NCBI GenBank assembly: GCA_036504595.1
Contig: DASXUX010000012.1
Span: 82,774-146,773 of the forward strand
DNA length: 64,000 nt
Reading direction: 5' to 3'
Source: DASXUX01 sp036504595
GTDB taxonomy: Bacteria; Planctomycetota; SZUA-567; H5-PLA8
Part shown: positions 25,076 to 33,474 of the stretch, one piece after another
Layout of the letters: every line of letters begins with the position of its first letter
Position numbering within the stretch: the stretch's first letter is position 1
Made by a program: the position numbers and the translations under genes
The notes under the pieces: model-generated
Seen by the model: only the letters and a program-made list of their open reading frames with translations
What the model was told of the DNA's origin: nothing
Database searches by the model: none

Positions 25076-27439
25076 ATGAAGACAATAGTGCTTCGTCGGG
25101 TGGCCGCTGTCGTTGTTTTAAGCACGGGGATCGCGCTGGGATGCTCGGCGTCGGAAGTGTGGACGTGGGGGACAGATTCGACGCCGTATCCATCGCAAGT
25201 GACTGGGCTACCGACGATTGTGACTGCCACGGCGACTCGGACCACTGCGGTCGCCTTGGCGGCAGACGGAACGTTGTGGGGCTGGGGCCACAACTACAAT
25301 GCAATCCTTGGCCCGGACACGAATGAAAACGTAACCACGCCCAGGCAGATCGCCGGCATCGACCATGTGAATTCGATTGAGGCCGGCCTTTATCACATCG
25401 CGGCGCTCAAGAGCGACGGCACGGTCTGGTGCTGGGGTATGAACGATGGCGGTGAGTGCGGGCTTGGCAACAAGGATACGCCGATCACCGCTCCGGCGCA
25501 GGTCAAAAACTTGAGCGGCGTGATTGGCATCGCTTGTGGATCGTTCCACGTCTTCGCGCTGAAGAACGACGGAACCGTTTGGGCTTGGGGCAGCAACAAT
25601 AGCGGCCAGCTTGGCGACCTTAACGACAATATGAGCACTCTGCCGGTGAAGGTGAACGGGATCGACAATGTGACGATGGTTGTCCCCTGCCACCTGGAAA
25701 GTTCCATGGTGATCAGGAGAGACGGGACGGTGTGGGCCTGGGGACAAAACATCACCGGCCAACTTGGCATTGCATACGACCAGTTGAACGGGACTGACGT
25801 GCCGCGACAGATTCCCGGGATCGCCAACGCAGTTTACGCGAACATGGGCTACGGTTTCGGCTTGGCGATTCTGTCCGATTCCAGCCTGTGGACCTGGGGC
25901 GGGAATTTCTCCGGAGAGCTGGGCGACGGAACAAATACCAATCGGCTGACTCCCGCGGCCGTGCCGGGGCTGACCGACGTTTCGATGGTTTCACAATCCG
26001 GCGACAGCGTTCTTGCCTTGCGCGGCGACGGTACGGTTTGGACATGGGGCTTTCAGAGCAGCAACGGCGAACTGGGCAATGGATCGGGGAGTTCCCGCAG
26101 CACCCCGGCAAAAGTGGAGAAGTTGAATGGGGTGACGTATGTCGCTTCCGGACCGGACGGACTTGAGATTGCCATTGTTGGCGGCCCGCCGCCGTTTCCG
26201 CCACCGGGTTCAGCAGCGGTGACCAGCTCGGCGTTTGTGGATGCGACGGTGGGTGAGAGCTTTAGCTACCAGATTACAGCCACCAATAATCCCACGAGCT
26301 ACACCGCGGACGCGGTGCCGCCAGGCGTGATCTTTGATGCAACCAAGGGGCTGTTCTCGGGCACGCCGACCACGGTGGGCGTGTACAGGATTGCTGTGTC
26401 GGTCGCCAATGCAACGCGCACGACCCGATATACGTTGACGATCGTCGTCAGTCCGCCGCGGCCGCCGAGCATCACCAGTCCGCTCACGGCAACGACGGTC
26501 TTGGGGCAGAGCTTCAGCTACGCGATTCAGGCGACGGGCACGGGGTCCTTTACTTATTCAGCCTCCAACCTGCCGCCGGGCTTGACGTTCTCGGGCAACA
26601 CGATTTCAGGGAAAGTGAGCGTGGCCGGAATTACGGCGATCACGTTGACCGCGACAGGGATAGGCGGAACCGATACCGAGTCGCTGCTGCTGACGATCAC
26701 CAACGCGAACGGAACGAACGACAGCAAGCCCGAGATCGCATCGCCGCCGGAACCGACCGCTCAAAGCCAGGCCGGCGAAACGATCACGCTGGCGGCAACC
26801 GCATCCGATCCGGCGGGCGACTTGCTCCTGTACAAATGGGATTTCGGCGATGGCACGACGGGCATCGGGCAGTCGGTGACACATGCGTACGCGGCAAACG
26901 GGCTGTACACAGCGACGTTGACGGTAACGGACGGCGTGAACAACATACAGACGACGGTCAGGGTTGCGGTGAGCCATCTGGGGCTGACGCAGCGGCTGCA
27001 AATTGCGAAGGCCGCGCTGAAGTTCGATTTTAAGCCGACGAAGCATCCGAACGACAGCCTGCTGATCTCCGGGAAGATTCCCGTGGCATGGGGCTTTGAC
27101 GTGCCGGACTCGAAAGCGGTGATCATGATTGGCGACCTCAACCGCGAATTTGTGATGGGCCCTGACTGTCAGGCGGGCGACGACACGCAAAACTTCAAGA
27201 TCACTCGTCCGTTGTACGCTGGACAGGTCATCGGCACGTACGCGAAGTTTGCGCTGAGCATTCGCAAGCAGGCGCTGCTGGATTCGCTGAAATCCCTGGG
27301 CTTCCAGAATGCGACGTTGACCACGACGCTGGAATTTCCGATGCTTCTGCAACTCGGCAACAACGCCATGGTGAGTTCGGTGCAGATGACCTACAGAGCA
27401 AGAGCTGGCGTCAGCGGGACGGCGCAGAAAACGAAGTAG
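25076..27439 (+). CDS. Exported RCC1-type beta-propeller protein with Ig-like and PKD domains
   Basis: 787 aa from ATG 25076. A signal peptide (MKTIVLRRVAAVVVLSTGIALG, then Cys; a lipoprotein is possible but the lipobox is imperfect) is followed by about seven RCC1 blades, each ending in DGTVWAWG-like motifs (GTLWGWGHN, GTVWCWGMN, GTVWAWGSN, GTVWAWGQN, SSLWTWGGN, GTVWTWGFQ). Two putative-Ig (He_PIG) modules follow (GESFSYQITATN, GQSFSYAIQATG), then a PKD domain with YKWDFGDGTTGIG. The last 150 residues are unrecognised. Probably a secreted or surface binding protein. Aromatic repeats and Ig/PKD modules suggest protein or polysaccharide contact. Confidence 0.85.
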   Translation: MKTIVLRRVAAVVVLSTGIALGCSASEVWTWGTDSTPYPSQVTGLPTIVTATATRTTAVALAADGTLWGWGHNYNAILGPDTNENVTTPRQIAGIDHVNSIEAGLYHIAALKSDGTVWCWGMNDGGECGLGNKDTPITAPAQVKNLSGVIGIACGSFHVFALKNDGTVWAWGSNNSGQLGDLNDNMSTLPVKVNGIDNVTMVVPCHLESSMVIRRDGTVWAWGQNITGQLGIAYDQLNGTDVPRQIPGIANAVYANMGYGFGLAILSDSSLWTWGGNFSGELGDGTNTNRLTPAAVPGLTDVSMVSQSGDSVLALRGDGTVWTWGFQSSNGELGNGSGSSRSTPAKVEKLNGVTYVASGPDGLEIAIVGGPPPFPPPGSAAVTSSAFVDATVGESFSYQITATNNPTSYTADAVPPGVIFDATKGLFSGTPTTVGVYRIAVSVANATRTTRYTLTIVVSPPRPPSITSPLTATTVLGQSFSYAIQATGTGSFTYSASNLPPGLTFSGNTISGKVSVAGITAITLTATGIGGTDTESLLLTITNANGTNDSKPEIASPPEPTAQSQAGETITLAATASDPAGDLLLYKWDFGDGTTGIGQSVTHAYAANGLYTATLTVTDGVNNIQTTVRVAVSHLGLTQRLQIAKAALKFDFKPTKHPNDSLLISGKIPVAWGFDVPDSKAVIMIGDLNREFVMGPDCQAGDDTQNFKITRPLYAGQVIGTYAKFALSIRKQALLDSLKSLGFQNATLTTTLEFPMLLQLGNNAMVSSVQMTYRARAGVSGTAQKTK

Positions 27440-27567
27440 GCAGTTGGCAGCGGCAGTAGGCAGGAACAGCCAAAAGACGACGTAGCCACTGGCGGCAGCA
27501 GCGGGCAGTAAGCAGGAGGAGAAATTTCGCGCTCTTGCTACTGCCTACTGCCACTGCTTACTGCCCC
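27436..27567. repeat. Heptamer-type inverted repeat (GCAGTAGG / CCTACTGC)
   Basis: The left side has GGCAGTTGGCAGCGGCAG-type units; the right side has CTGCCTACTGCCACTGC. It lies between convergent genes and reaches the stop codon of the aldolase. Confidence 0.75.
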
Positions 27568-28334
27568 TAATCCCCGTGCACAATTTCCTTCATTCTTAGG
27601 ACGGCGTCCGTGATGTTCGGGACGCCCCAGATGTTGCGGCCGACGACGGCGCCGCTTGCGCCGGATTTCACCACGTCGGCGAGCATGCGGAGGGCTTCGT
27701 CGAGCGTTTTGGTCTGCGGGCCGCCGGCGGCGACGACGGGGACGGGGCATTCGCGGACGATCTGCGTGTAGGCGGCCAGGTCGCCGCAATAGGGAACCTT
27801 CACCACATCGACGCCGCACTCCCAGGCGCAGCGCGTGGCCCACGCGATTTCTTCGGGCTTGAAGGAAATTTTCACGCCATCGACGGTGAATTCGCGCGGA
27901 TAAATGTGGACGAACACCGGCATCCCGCAACGCTCGCCCATCTCGACGCAATGAGCGACCTTCTTTAGATGTTGGATTTCAGTCTGCCCGCGCACGAATG
28001 CCGCGACCGCAAAGCCATCGGCGCCCATCTGAGCGGCGTCTTCGGGCGTGGCGATGATTTCATCGCCGCTGTCGTCGGGGCGCGTGAGCGAGCTTTGCAG
28101 AATAAAGGGGATGCGGCCGGCGAGGTCGCTGTATGCGGACTTCGCCACGCCGCGGTGGAGCGTGATCGAATCGGGCTTGCCTTCGGCGATCTGGGCCAGC
28201 GTGCGGCGGATGTCGCGGAGGCCTTCGGGCAGGCCCAGGCCGTAGTTGATGAAGTGGTCGATGGCGACGGCGGCGAGTCTTCCCGATTTATGCGAGAATA
28301 GCCGGTTGAGATGGACTTGTTTGCCGATGGACAT
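27567..28334 (-). CDS. Class I (DhnA/FbaB-type) fructose-bisphosphate or related aldolase
   Basis: 255 aa TIM-barrel aldolase of the DeoC/FbaB superfamily. Landmarks are RLAAVAIDHFINYG at the N-terminus, DSITLHRGV, VFVHIYPRE, DVVKVPYCGD (Schiff-base lysine) and the phosphate-binding VVAAGGPQTKTLDEAL and GAVVGRNIWG. This group forms a Schiff base with the substrate and cleaves fructose-1,6-bisphosphate or similar ketose phosphates (LsrF-like thiolase activity is an alternative). The neighbouring gene on the same strand is a sugar kinase, so both may act in one sugar catabolic route. Length is normal. Confidence 0.8.
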   Translation of the reverse strand: MSIGKQVHLNRLFSHKSGRLAAVAIDHFINYGLGLPEGLRDIRRTLAQIAEGKPDSITLHRGVAKSAYSDLAGRIPFILQSSLTRPDDSGDEIIATPEDAAQMGADGFAVAAFVRGQTEIQHLKKVAHCVEMGERCGMPVFVHIYPREFTVDGVKISFKPEEIAWATRCAWECGVDVVKVPYCGDLAAYTQIVRECPVPVVAAGGPQTKTLDEALRMLADVVKSGASGAVVGRNIWGVPNITDAVLRMKEIVHGD

Positions 28335-28389
28335 TTCTGATCTCCTCTAAAATTCCGCGCGCAAGGAAATGCGGATGGAAAAGCACGAC

Positions 28390-28479
28390 TTCAACACAGA
28401 GGGCACGGAGAACACAGAGGACACAGAGGTTCTTTTGGGTTTAGTTCTCATGGAGTTCTCTTCTGTTCTCTGTGGCTCC
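28390..28479. repeat. Nonamer-based inverted repeat (CACAGAG type)
   Basis: TTCAACACAGAGGGCACGG, then units ending CAGAGGACA on the left; the right arm is TCTGTTCTCTGTGGCTCC. It lies between the sugar kinase stop and the aldolase start. Confidence 0.75.
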
Positions 28480-30107
28480 TAGACTGACGTTTTTCGTTCC
28501 TTAGCTGACTGTTCTTCCAGGAACGTTTCTACTTGCGACCGCGACGGAATGCCAAGCTGTCCGCCCGGCTGGGTCGCTTTCAGCGCGGCGGCGGCGGAGG
28601 CCAGGCGCAGGCGGTCTTCCAAGCTAAGGCCTTGCGCTAGAGCGGCGGCGTAAGCGCCGTGGAAGACATCGCCGCAGCCGGTGGTGTCCACCGCGGTGAC
28701 CTGAAAAGCAGGCTGAAAGAAAACGTCTCTGCCGGGTGCGGCGCACCAGAGGCCGTCTTTGCCGCAGGTGACGACGACTGTCTTACCGAGTCGCGCGTGG
28801 AGTTTCTGCGCGGTAGCGCCGGCCTCCGCGCCGGCCGTTGTTCTGGTAGCGCCGGCCTCCGTGCCGGCCGTTGTTCTGGTAGCGCCGGCCTCCGTGCCGG
28901 CCGTTGTTCTGGTAGCGCCGGCCTCCGTGCCGGCCGTTGCTCCGGTAGCGCCGGCCTCCGTGCCGGCCGGAACTGGCGCGGTGCCAGCCAGAAACGCCAT
29001 CCATTGATACTCCGTCAACTCCGGCCAGCGCTTAAATGGATTGTTCTGGATGTAGTCGAGCTTCTCGTAGAACTCCGAGTCGTTTCGCAGAATTCGATCG
29101 TAATACTCGTGTTCCCATACGGCGCCTTGCCGGCCGCTCTCGTGCTGCATGCGGTTAGCTGTGTATGACTTCCAGGACTGCACAATCGACTCCAGCGTGT
29201 GCGCCTTCGTCGGCTGCACAATAACATGCACGTGGTCGCCCATGATCACGTACGCAATCAATGTATATCGCTGCGAATTGAAGTGCATCAACGCAGAAAC
29301 GACTAGCGACCGCTCATGTGGCGACAACTCGGCTTGATCAGAACGAAGTCGCCAATTTACGAAGTAATAGGCACCCTCCAACCGCCAGTGCGGCAAACGT
29401 CTCCAGTACTTGCGGAAAGGTTCCGGTGCGTCTGGTACGGCCGGCACGGAGGCCGGCGCTACCCCGCGTTCTTGAGTTCCGGCCGGCACGGAGGCCGGCG
29501 CTACCCCGGCCAGGAGAGCGGCGAAGTCGCTGGAGACGATGAGGTGATCGACCAGTGGAAGAAGTTCGTTGAAGCCGGGAGCTTTGGCGTTTTCCACATC
29601 GCCGACGATGGGAATGCCGGCGGCGGCGGCGATTTTCGCGGCGCGCAGGACGTTCGGCAACGCGACGTTATCGACGAAGAGCACACGCGCGGAACGGATC
29701 ACTTCGGCCGAGGGAAGATCGGGGTGCGCGCAGACGACGCGGGTGTGATCATGAAGGATGCAGCGCGATTGCTCAGCGGTGGCGACAATGATCACCGAAT
29801 AGACCGGCAACACGGCGGGGTCGCGGACCAGGTGTTGCAGCGAAATGCTTTCGGCGCTTAAGCGCGAGACGGCGAAATCGGAGAGTTCGTCGGTGCCGAG
29901 CATTCCCGCATAAGAGGCTTTAGCGCCCATGCGAGCGGCGGCGACGAGGGCGGTGGCGGTGAGGCCACCGCAATGGCGTTCACGTCGCAAGACCCGGTTC
30001 TTGCTGTCGGCCTGCGGGAAGGACTCCACGTAGATGAGGTCATCGATGGCCGTGCAGCCGATGCCAAGGACGTCGAGCATGAACGCGTTCTCGAGAGTTG
30101 TGGGCAT
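28479..30107 (-). CDS. PfkB-family sugar kinase interrupted in frame by a REP-associated transposase
   Basis: 542 aa from ATG 30107 (a start nine codons later, MLDVLGIG, is equally likely). Residues 1-201 are a PfkB N-terminal half: DVLGIGCTAIDDLIYVESFP, CGGLTATALVAAARMGAKA and VDNVALPN. Residues 433-542 are the C-terminal half: KTVVVTCGKDGLW and DTTGCGDVFHGAYAAAL with the catalytic Asp (GCGD where GAGD is usual). Between them lie 231 codons of a Y1 transposase and REP repeats. Removing these 693 bp leaves a normal PfkB kinase of about 310 aa, so the insertion is exactly frame-preserving. Whether the fusion is active is unknown. Confidence 0.85.
   Translation of the reverse strand: MPTTLENAFMLDVLGIGCTAIDDLIYVESFPQADSKNRVLRRERHCGGLTATALVAAARMGAKASYAGMLGTDELSDFAVSRLSAESISLQHLVRDPAVLPVYSVIIVATAEQSRCILHDHTRVVCAHPDLPSAEVIRSARVLFVDNVALPNVLRAAKIAAAAGIPIVGDVENAKAPGFNELLPLVDHLIVSSDFAALLAGVAPASVPAGTQERGVAPASVPAVPDAPEPFRKYWRRLPHWRLEGAYYFVNWRLRSDQAELSPHERSLVVSALMHFNSQRYTLIAYVIMGDHVHVIVQPTKAHTLESIVQSWKSYTANRMQHESGRQGAVWEHEYYDRILRNDSEFYEKLDYIQNNPFKRWPELTEYQWMAFLAGTAPVPAGTEAGATGATAGTEAGATRTTAGTEAGATRTTAGTEAGATRTTAGAEAGATAQKLHARLGKTVVVTCGKDGLWCAAPGRDVFFQPAFQVTAVDTTGCGDVFHGAYAAALAQGLSLEDRLRLASAAAALKATQPGGQLGIPSRSQVETFLEEQSAKERKTSV
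28812..28968 (+). repeat. Five tandem REP units, period 33 bp
   Basis: Copies start at 28812, 28845, 28878, 28911 and 28944. Each is GGTAG plus GCCGGC-CTCCGT-GCCGGC hairpin, followed by an 8-bp spacer. The GTAG tetranucleotide directly 5' of a hairpin is the REP mark recognised by RAYT proteins. A period of 33 = 11 codons keeps the frame. Confidence 0.92.
28812..29504 (-). mobile_element. RAYT (REP-associated tyrosine transposase) flanked by inverted REP clusters
   Basis: The core (about 140 residues) has WRLEGAYYFVNWRL at the N-terminus, the HUH motif in YVIMGDHVHVIV, the helix LESIVQSWKSYTANRM, a candidate catalytic tyrosine in WEHEYYDRILRN, and YIQNNPFKRW, all standard for the Y1/TnpA-REP family. 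On the 28812 side lie five tandem REPs; on the 29504 side lie two REPs in the opposite orientation. This is the inverted REP arrangement known around RAYT genes. It has no start or stop of its own and is read as part of the sugar kinase. Confidence 0.88.
29439..29505 (-). repeat. Two REP units, inverted relative to the 28812 array
   Basis: Units at 29439-29463 and 29481-29505 read GGCCGGCACGG...GCTACC on the plus strand, i.e. GGTAG-type REP on the minus strand. Confidence 0.9.
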
Positions 30108-30159
30108 CGTAACGCGAGCGCGCGCAAGGGCAAGGTTCGCGTTGGGGTTTCTGGTCGTG

Positions 30160-30360
30160 GCGCTCAATAAACCTAATAAAATGCAAATAAATTTGGTAAA
30201 CATTTGGAGGCTGGGACGTCATATATAAGGAGTGGGAAGGTCGCTGGGGCTGCACATGTGCAGTCTTGGACAGAGGAAGAGAAGGGTTCAGGGGCCGGGG
30301 TTCAGGGTCAGGGTGTGGATTGCAGACGTGCAGCTACATAAGGTGCAATTTTTTACAGGA
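30160..30360 (+). repeat. Collinear leader-type repeat element, locus 2 (short form)
   Basis: AT-rich block (AATAAACCTAATAAAATGC), then ACGTCATATA at 30216-30225, then CACATGTGCAGTCTTGGACAG at about 30252 and GGTGCAATTTTTTACAG at about 30342. A GGGTTCA heptamer array (30284-30314) is inserted between the motifs. It points toward ffh. The rest of the gap up to 30582 has no gene. Confidence 0.75.
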
Positions 30361-30582
30361 TGCTGGGCTTGAGCGGGCTCGGACGCGGGCTCGACGGAAG
30401 AATAGGCTCGCGGAAGGGTGCGGCACAAAGCGCTTGCATCCAACATGGGGCAGCGCTATACATTAGCCGTTCGGGTCGCGCGGCCCGCAGTGCGGGCGGA
30501 CTCCCTGAATAGCGTTTCAGCCGGGCAGCGGCGGAACATTTTCGCCGCGAGGTTTTGTTTTGTTTTTGTGGGGGAAAAACAG

Positions 30583-30672
30583 TACTGAGTGCCGAGTCCT
30601 GAGTGCTGAGTATTCGAGCGATCCATCGACGCTTGCGTGCTCAGCACCCAGCACTCACTACTCAGCACTGCC
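30583..30672. repeat. Heptamer-type inverted repeat just upstream of ffh
   Basis: GAGTGCCGAGTCCTGAGTGC on the left and GCACCCAGCACTCACTACTC on the right could pair over more than 20 bp. It ends 9 bp before the ffh start codon, so it may affect translation. Confidence 0.75.
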
Positions 30673-30680
30673 GTTGAGCT

Positions 30681-32093
30681 ATGTTTGAAAGCCTGCAGAC
30701 ATCCCTCGGTTCGTTCTTCACGAGAATCAGAGGCAAGGGAAAGAAGCTGACGGAAGCTGACGTGCGCGAAGGTCTGCGCACTGTTCGCATGTCGCTGCTG
30801 GAAGCCGACGTCGCTCTGCCGGTCGTCAAAGAATTCATGGAGAAGGTGACGGGCAAAGCCGTCGGCCAGGACGTGCTGACTTCCGTCGAACCGACTCAGC
30901 AGCTCGTCAAAATCGTCCACGACGAACTGATCAATCTGATGGGTCCGGTGGACAGCCGCATCACTTTTTCGCCCGACGGTCCGACGGTTGTGCTGATGGC
31001 CGGCCTGCAGGGTTCCGGCAAAACGACGACCTGCGCGAAGCTGGCTGCTTACCTGAAGAGCAAAGGCCGGCGGCCGATGATGGTGGCGGCCGACTTGCAG
31101 CGCCCCGCGGCGATCGAGCAGCTCAAAGTTCTCGGCGAACAGACGGACACGCCGGTCTTCAGCGAAACGAACATTTCACCGCCGGAACTTTGCGCCAAAG
31201 CCATCGAGTACGCCAAGCAGAACGGGCGCGACACGATCATTCTCGACACCGCCGGCCGCTTGCAGATCGACGAGCCGCTCATGAACGAGCTGGCCGAGGT
31301 GCAGAGGCGCACGAACCCGTCCGAAGTCTTTCTGGTTGTCGATAGCATGGTCGGCCAGGACGCGGTGAACTCCGCGAAAACATTCAACGAGAAGCTGCCG
31401 ATCACCGGCGTGATCCTGACCAAGCTCGACGGCGATTCGCGCGGCGGCGCGGCGCTCTCCGTGAAGCACGTCACGGGCAAGCCGATCAAGTTCGTGGGCG
31501 TCGGCGAAAAGCTCGACCGCCTGGAAGAATTCCATCCCGAGCGCATGGCGACGCGCATCCTGGGGATGGGCGACATCGTCAGCCTCGTCGAAAAAGCGCA
31601 AGCGGTGCTCGACAAGGATCAGGCGGCTGACTTCCAGGACAAGATGGTCAAGGACCGTCTGACGCTGGACGATTTCTTGACGCAGCTTCGCGCCGTGAAG
31701 AAGATGGGTTCGTTCAAGGACTTGCTGGGGATGATTCCCGGCTTTGCGGGCCTGAAGGAACTCGACGCGTCCGACGACCAGTTCTCCAAGGTCGAAGCGG
31801 TGATTTGTTCGATGACGCCCGAGGAGCGCAAGAATCCGCAGCTCATCGGCGCCGCCCGCAAGAAGCGCATTTCCGCCGGCGCGGGCGTGCAGATCAACGA
31901 TGTCTCACACCTGCTGAAAGAGTTTGAGAAGGTTACGAAGCAGTTGTCCAGTTTCAGCCGCGCGGCGAAGTTCGTGGACCGCATGGTCCCCGGCACGCGC
32001 GGCGAGACGCGCATGTTGAGCGCTGACGAGAAGAAGGCGATCAAGAAACGGCGAAAGCTGGAGAAGTTGAACAAGAAGCGGAACAGAAGATAA
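30681..32093 (+). CDS. ffh: Signal recognition particle protein Ffh
   Basis: 470 aa GTPase that with 4.5S RNA delivers nascent membrane proteins to FtsY. The N-domain (MFESLQTSLGSFFTRI), G1 GLQGSGKTTTCAKLA, G3 DTAGRLQID, G4 TKLDGDSRGGAALS and GVGEKLDRLEEF are visible. The methionine-rich M domain follows (GMGDIVSLVEKA to DRMVPG, RNA-binding region around MTPEERKNPQLI). It is the first gene of the ffh-rpsP-trmD-rplS block, a common arrangement. Full length. Confidence 0.97.
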   Translation: MFESLQTSLGSFFTRIRGKGKKLTEADVREGLRTVRMSLLEADVALPVVKEFMEKVTGKAVGQDVLTSVEPTQQLVKIVHDELINLMGPVDSRITFSPDGPTVVLMAGLQGSGKTTTCAKLAAYLKSKGRRPMMVAADLQRPAAIEQLKVLGEQTDTPVFSETNISPPELCAKAIEYAKQNGRDTIILDTAGRLQIDEPLMNELAEVQRRTNPSEVFLVVDSMVGQDAVNSAKTFNEKLPITGVILTKLDGDSRGGAALSVKHVTGKPIKFVGVGEKLDRLEEFHPERMATRILGMGDIVSLVEKAQAVLDKDQAADFQDKMVKDRLTLDDFLTQLRAVKKMGSFKDLLGMIPGFAGLKELDASDDQFSKVEAVICSMTPEERKNPQLIGAARKKRISAGAGVQINDVSHLLKEFEKVTKQLSSFSRAAKFVDRMVPGTRGETRMLSADEKKAIKKRRKLEKLNKKRNRR

Positions 32094-32098
32094 CGGAA

Positions 32099-32163
32099 GG
32101 GTTCAGGGTTCAGGGTCTAGGGTCCAGGGTTTTGCCTGAACCCCGAACCCTGGACCCTGCAGT
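32099..32163. repeat. Heptamer inverted repeat between ffh and rpsP
   Basis: Left GGTTCAG / GGTCTAG / GGTCCAG units and right CCTGAAC / CCCGAAC / CCTGGAC units are separated by TTTTG and could form a hairpin of nearly 30 bp in the operon spacer. Confidence 0.85.
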
Positions 32164-32277
32164 TCAGTCCACCGGAGGGCACTCGGTGGTCGCGCGCGGG
32201 TCGCTTGGGCGCCGCGTTCTTAGTGTGCCTGTGTTGCAGAGCGTAGCGGCGTTATTCGTCCGCTGGGAAGGAGAAGA

Positions 32278-32577
32278 GTGGTAAAAATTCGTTTGCAGAA
32301 GCTGGGGCGGCGCAACCGGTCCTATTTCCGAATCGTGGTGACTGATGTGCGCGTCAAGCGGCAGGGACTTTACCTGGAGAAGTTGGGCCAGTACGACCCG
32401 GTGGAGGAGAACGCTGAGAAGCAGCTCACGATCAACACCGAGCGCGCGCAACACTGGATTTCTGAGGGCGCTCAGCCAACCCATGCTGTCATCAGCCTGC
32501 TCGCCAAAAAAGGCGTGAAGATGCCGGTCAAAGTGCACAAGCCGAAGGCCAAGAAACCTGCGGCGCCGGCGAAGTAA
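32278..32577 (+). CDS. rpsP: 30S ribosomal protein S16
   Basis: 99 aa. VKIRLQKLGRRNRSYFRIVV is the S16 N-terminus, followed by RQGLYLEKLGQYDP and HWISEGAQPTHAVISLL. It starts with GTG, with GGAAGGAGAAGA directly before it. The Lys/Ala/Pro-rich tail is usual. It binds 16S rRNA in early 30S assembly. Confidence 0.97.
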   Translation: MVKIRLQKLGRRNRSYFRIVVTDVRVKRQGLYLEKLGQYDPVEENAEKQLTINTERAQHWISEGAQPTHAVISLLAKKGVKMPVKVHKPKAKKPAAPAK

Positions 32578-32579
32578 CT

Positions 32580-32645
32580 AGGGTTCAGGGTTCAGGGTTC
32601 AAGGTTGCTGCTAACCAGAAACTAGAAACCAGGAACCAGAAACCG
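32580..32645 (+). repeat. Two heptamer arrays between rpsP and trmD
   Basis: GGGTTCA units (32581-32605), then CCAGAAA / CTAGAAA / CCAGGAA units (32615-32643), ending 7 bp before the trmD ATG. The expected rimM gene is absent from this spacer. Confidence 0.85.
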
Positions 32646-32651
32646 GCTGTT

Positions 32652-33353
32652 ATGCGCATTGACGTCATTACGATTTTCCCGCGCATGTTCGAGGGAGTGC
32701 TGGGCGAATCCATTCTTCGCATCGCGCAGGAGAAGAACATCCTGCGGCCGGTCGTGACGAACCTTCGGGACTACACGACCGACAAGCACAAGAAAGTGGA
32801 CGACCGGCCATACGGCGGCGGGCCCGGAATGGTGCTCAAAGTCGAGCCGGTCGTCCGGGCTGTGCGAGCCATTCGTGAGCAGGAGCCTGAAACACCGGGG
32901 CGCATGCTGCTTACCTGTCCGCGCGGCCGCAAGTTCGACCAGGCGTTTGCGCACGAACTGGCGGCGTCTGAGAGGCTGATCCTGATCGCCGGACACTACG
33001 AGGGGTATGACGAGCGGATCGTGGAGTGTCTGAAGCCGGAGCTCGTCTCGATCGGGGATTACGTGCTGACTGGCGGTGAGCTTCCCGCGCTGGTGGTGAT
33101 CGACGCGGTGGTGCGATTGCTGCCGGGAGTGCTGGGCGACGACGATTCGGTGAAAAGCGAGTCGTTTTCGCTCGATAACGAGGGGCTGCTGGAGTATCCG
33201 CAGTACACGCGGCCGGCGGCGTTCGAAGGCAAGGAAGTTCCGGACGTGTTGGTCTCCGGAAACCACGCTCAGATCGCCGAATGGAAAAGAAAGCAGGCTC
33301 GCCTGCGGACGCAGCAGGAGCGCCCCGATTTACTGGAGAACGGCAGGGTCTAG
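32652..33353 (+). CDS. trmD: tRNA (guanine37-N1)-methyltransferase TrmD
   Basis: 233 aa SPOUT enzyme that methylates G37 of tRNAs with AdoMet and prevents +1 frameshifting. MRIDVITIFPRMFEGVLGES, the conserved KVDDRPYGGGPGM, LIAGHYEGYDERI and the knot motif SIGDYVLTGGELPAL are all present. The C-terminal domain is of normal length. It sits between rpsP and rplS; rimM, which normally lies between rpsP and trmD, is missing. No strong ribosome-binding site is seen (ACCGGCTGTT). Confidence 0.97.
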   Translation: MRIDVITIFPRMFEGVLGESILRIAQEKNILRPVVTNLRDYTTDKHKKVDDRPYGGGPGMVLKVEPVVRAVRAIREQEPETPGRMLLTCPRGRKFDQAFAHELAASERLILIAGHYEGYDERIVECLKPELVSIGDYVLTGGELPALVVIDAVVRLLPGVLGDDDSVKSESFSLDNEGLLEYPQYTRPAAFEGKEVPDVLVSGNHAQIAEWKRKQARLRTQQERPDLLENGRV

Positions 33354-33419
33354 GGTTCAGGGTCCAGGGGGCTGCGGTCAGTCGCTACCATACCCGATAC
33401 CCCATACCCTATACCCCCG
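33349..33419 (+). repeat. Heptamer arrays between trmD and rplS
   Basis: GGGTTCAGGGTCCAGGGG (33353-33371) followed by a second array with CATACCC / GATACCC / CTATACC units (33391-33417). Confidence 0.8.
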
Positions 33420-33474
33420 ATTGGACTGAAACTGAGGCATTGGAGTACTGAAGAGCAACGAAAGGGAACAAGAC

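Noticed and set aside
28812..28968. CRISPR-like array of 33-bp units
   Set aside because: The units are contiguous tandem copies with an almost constant 8-bp spacer; there are no unique spacers and no cas genes. It is a REP array.
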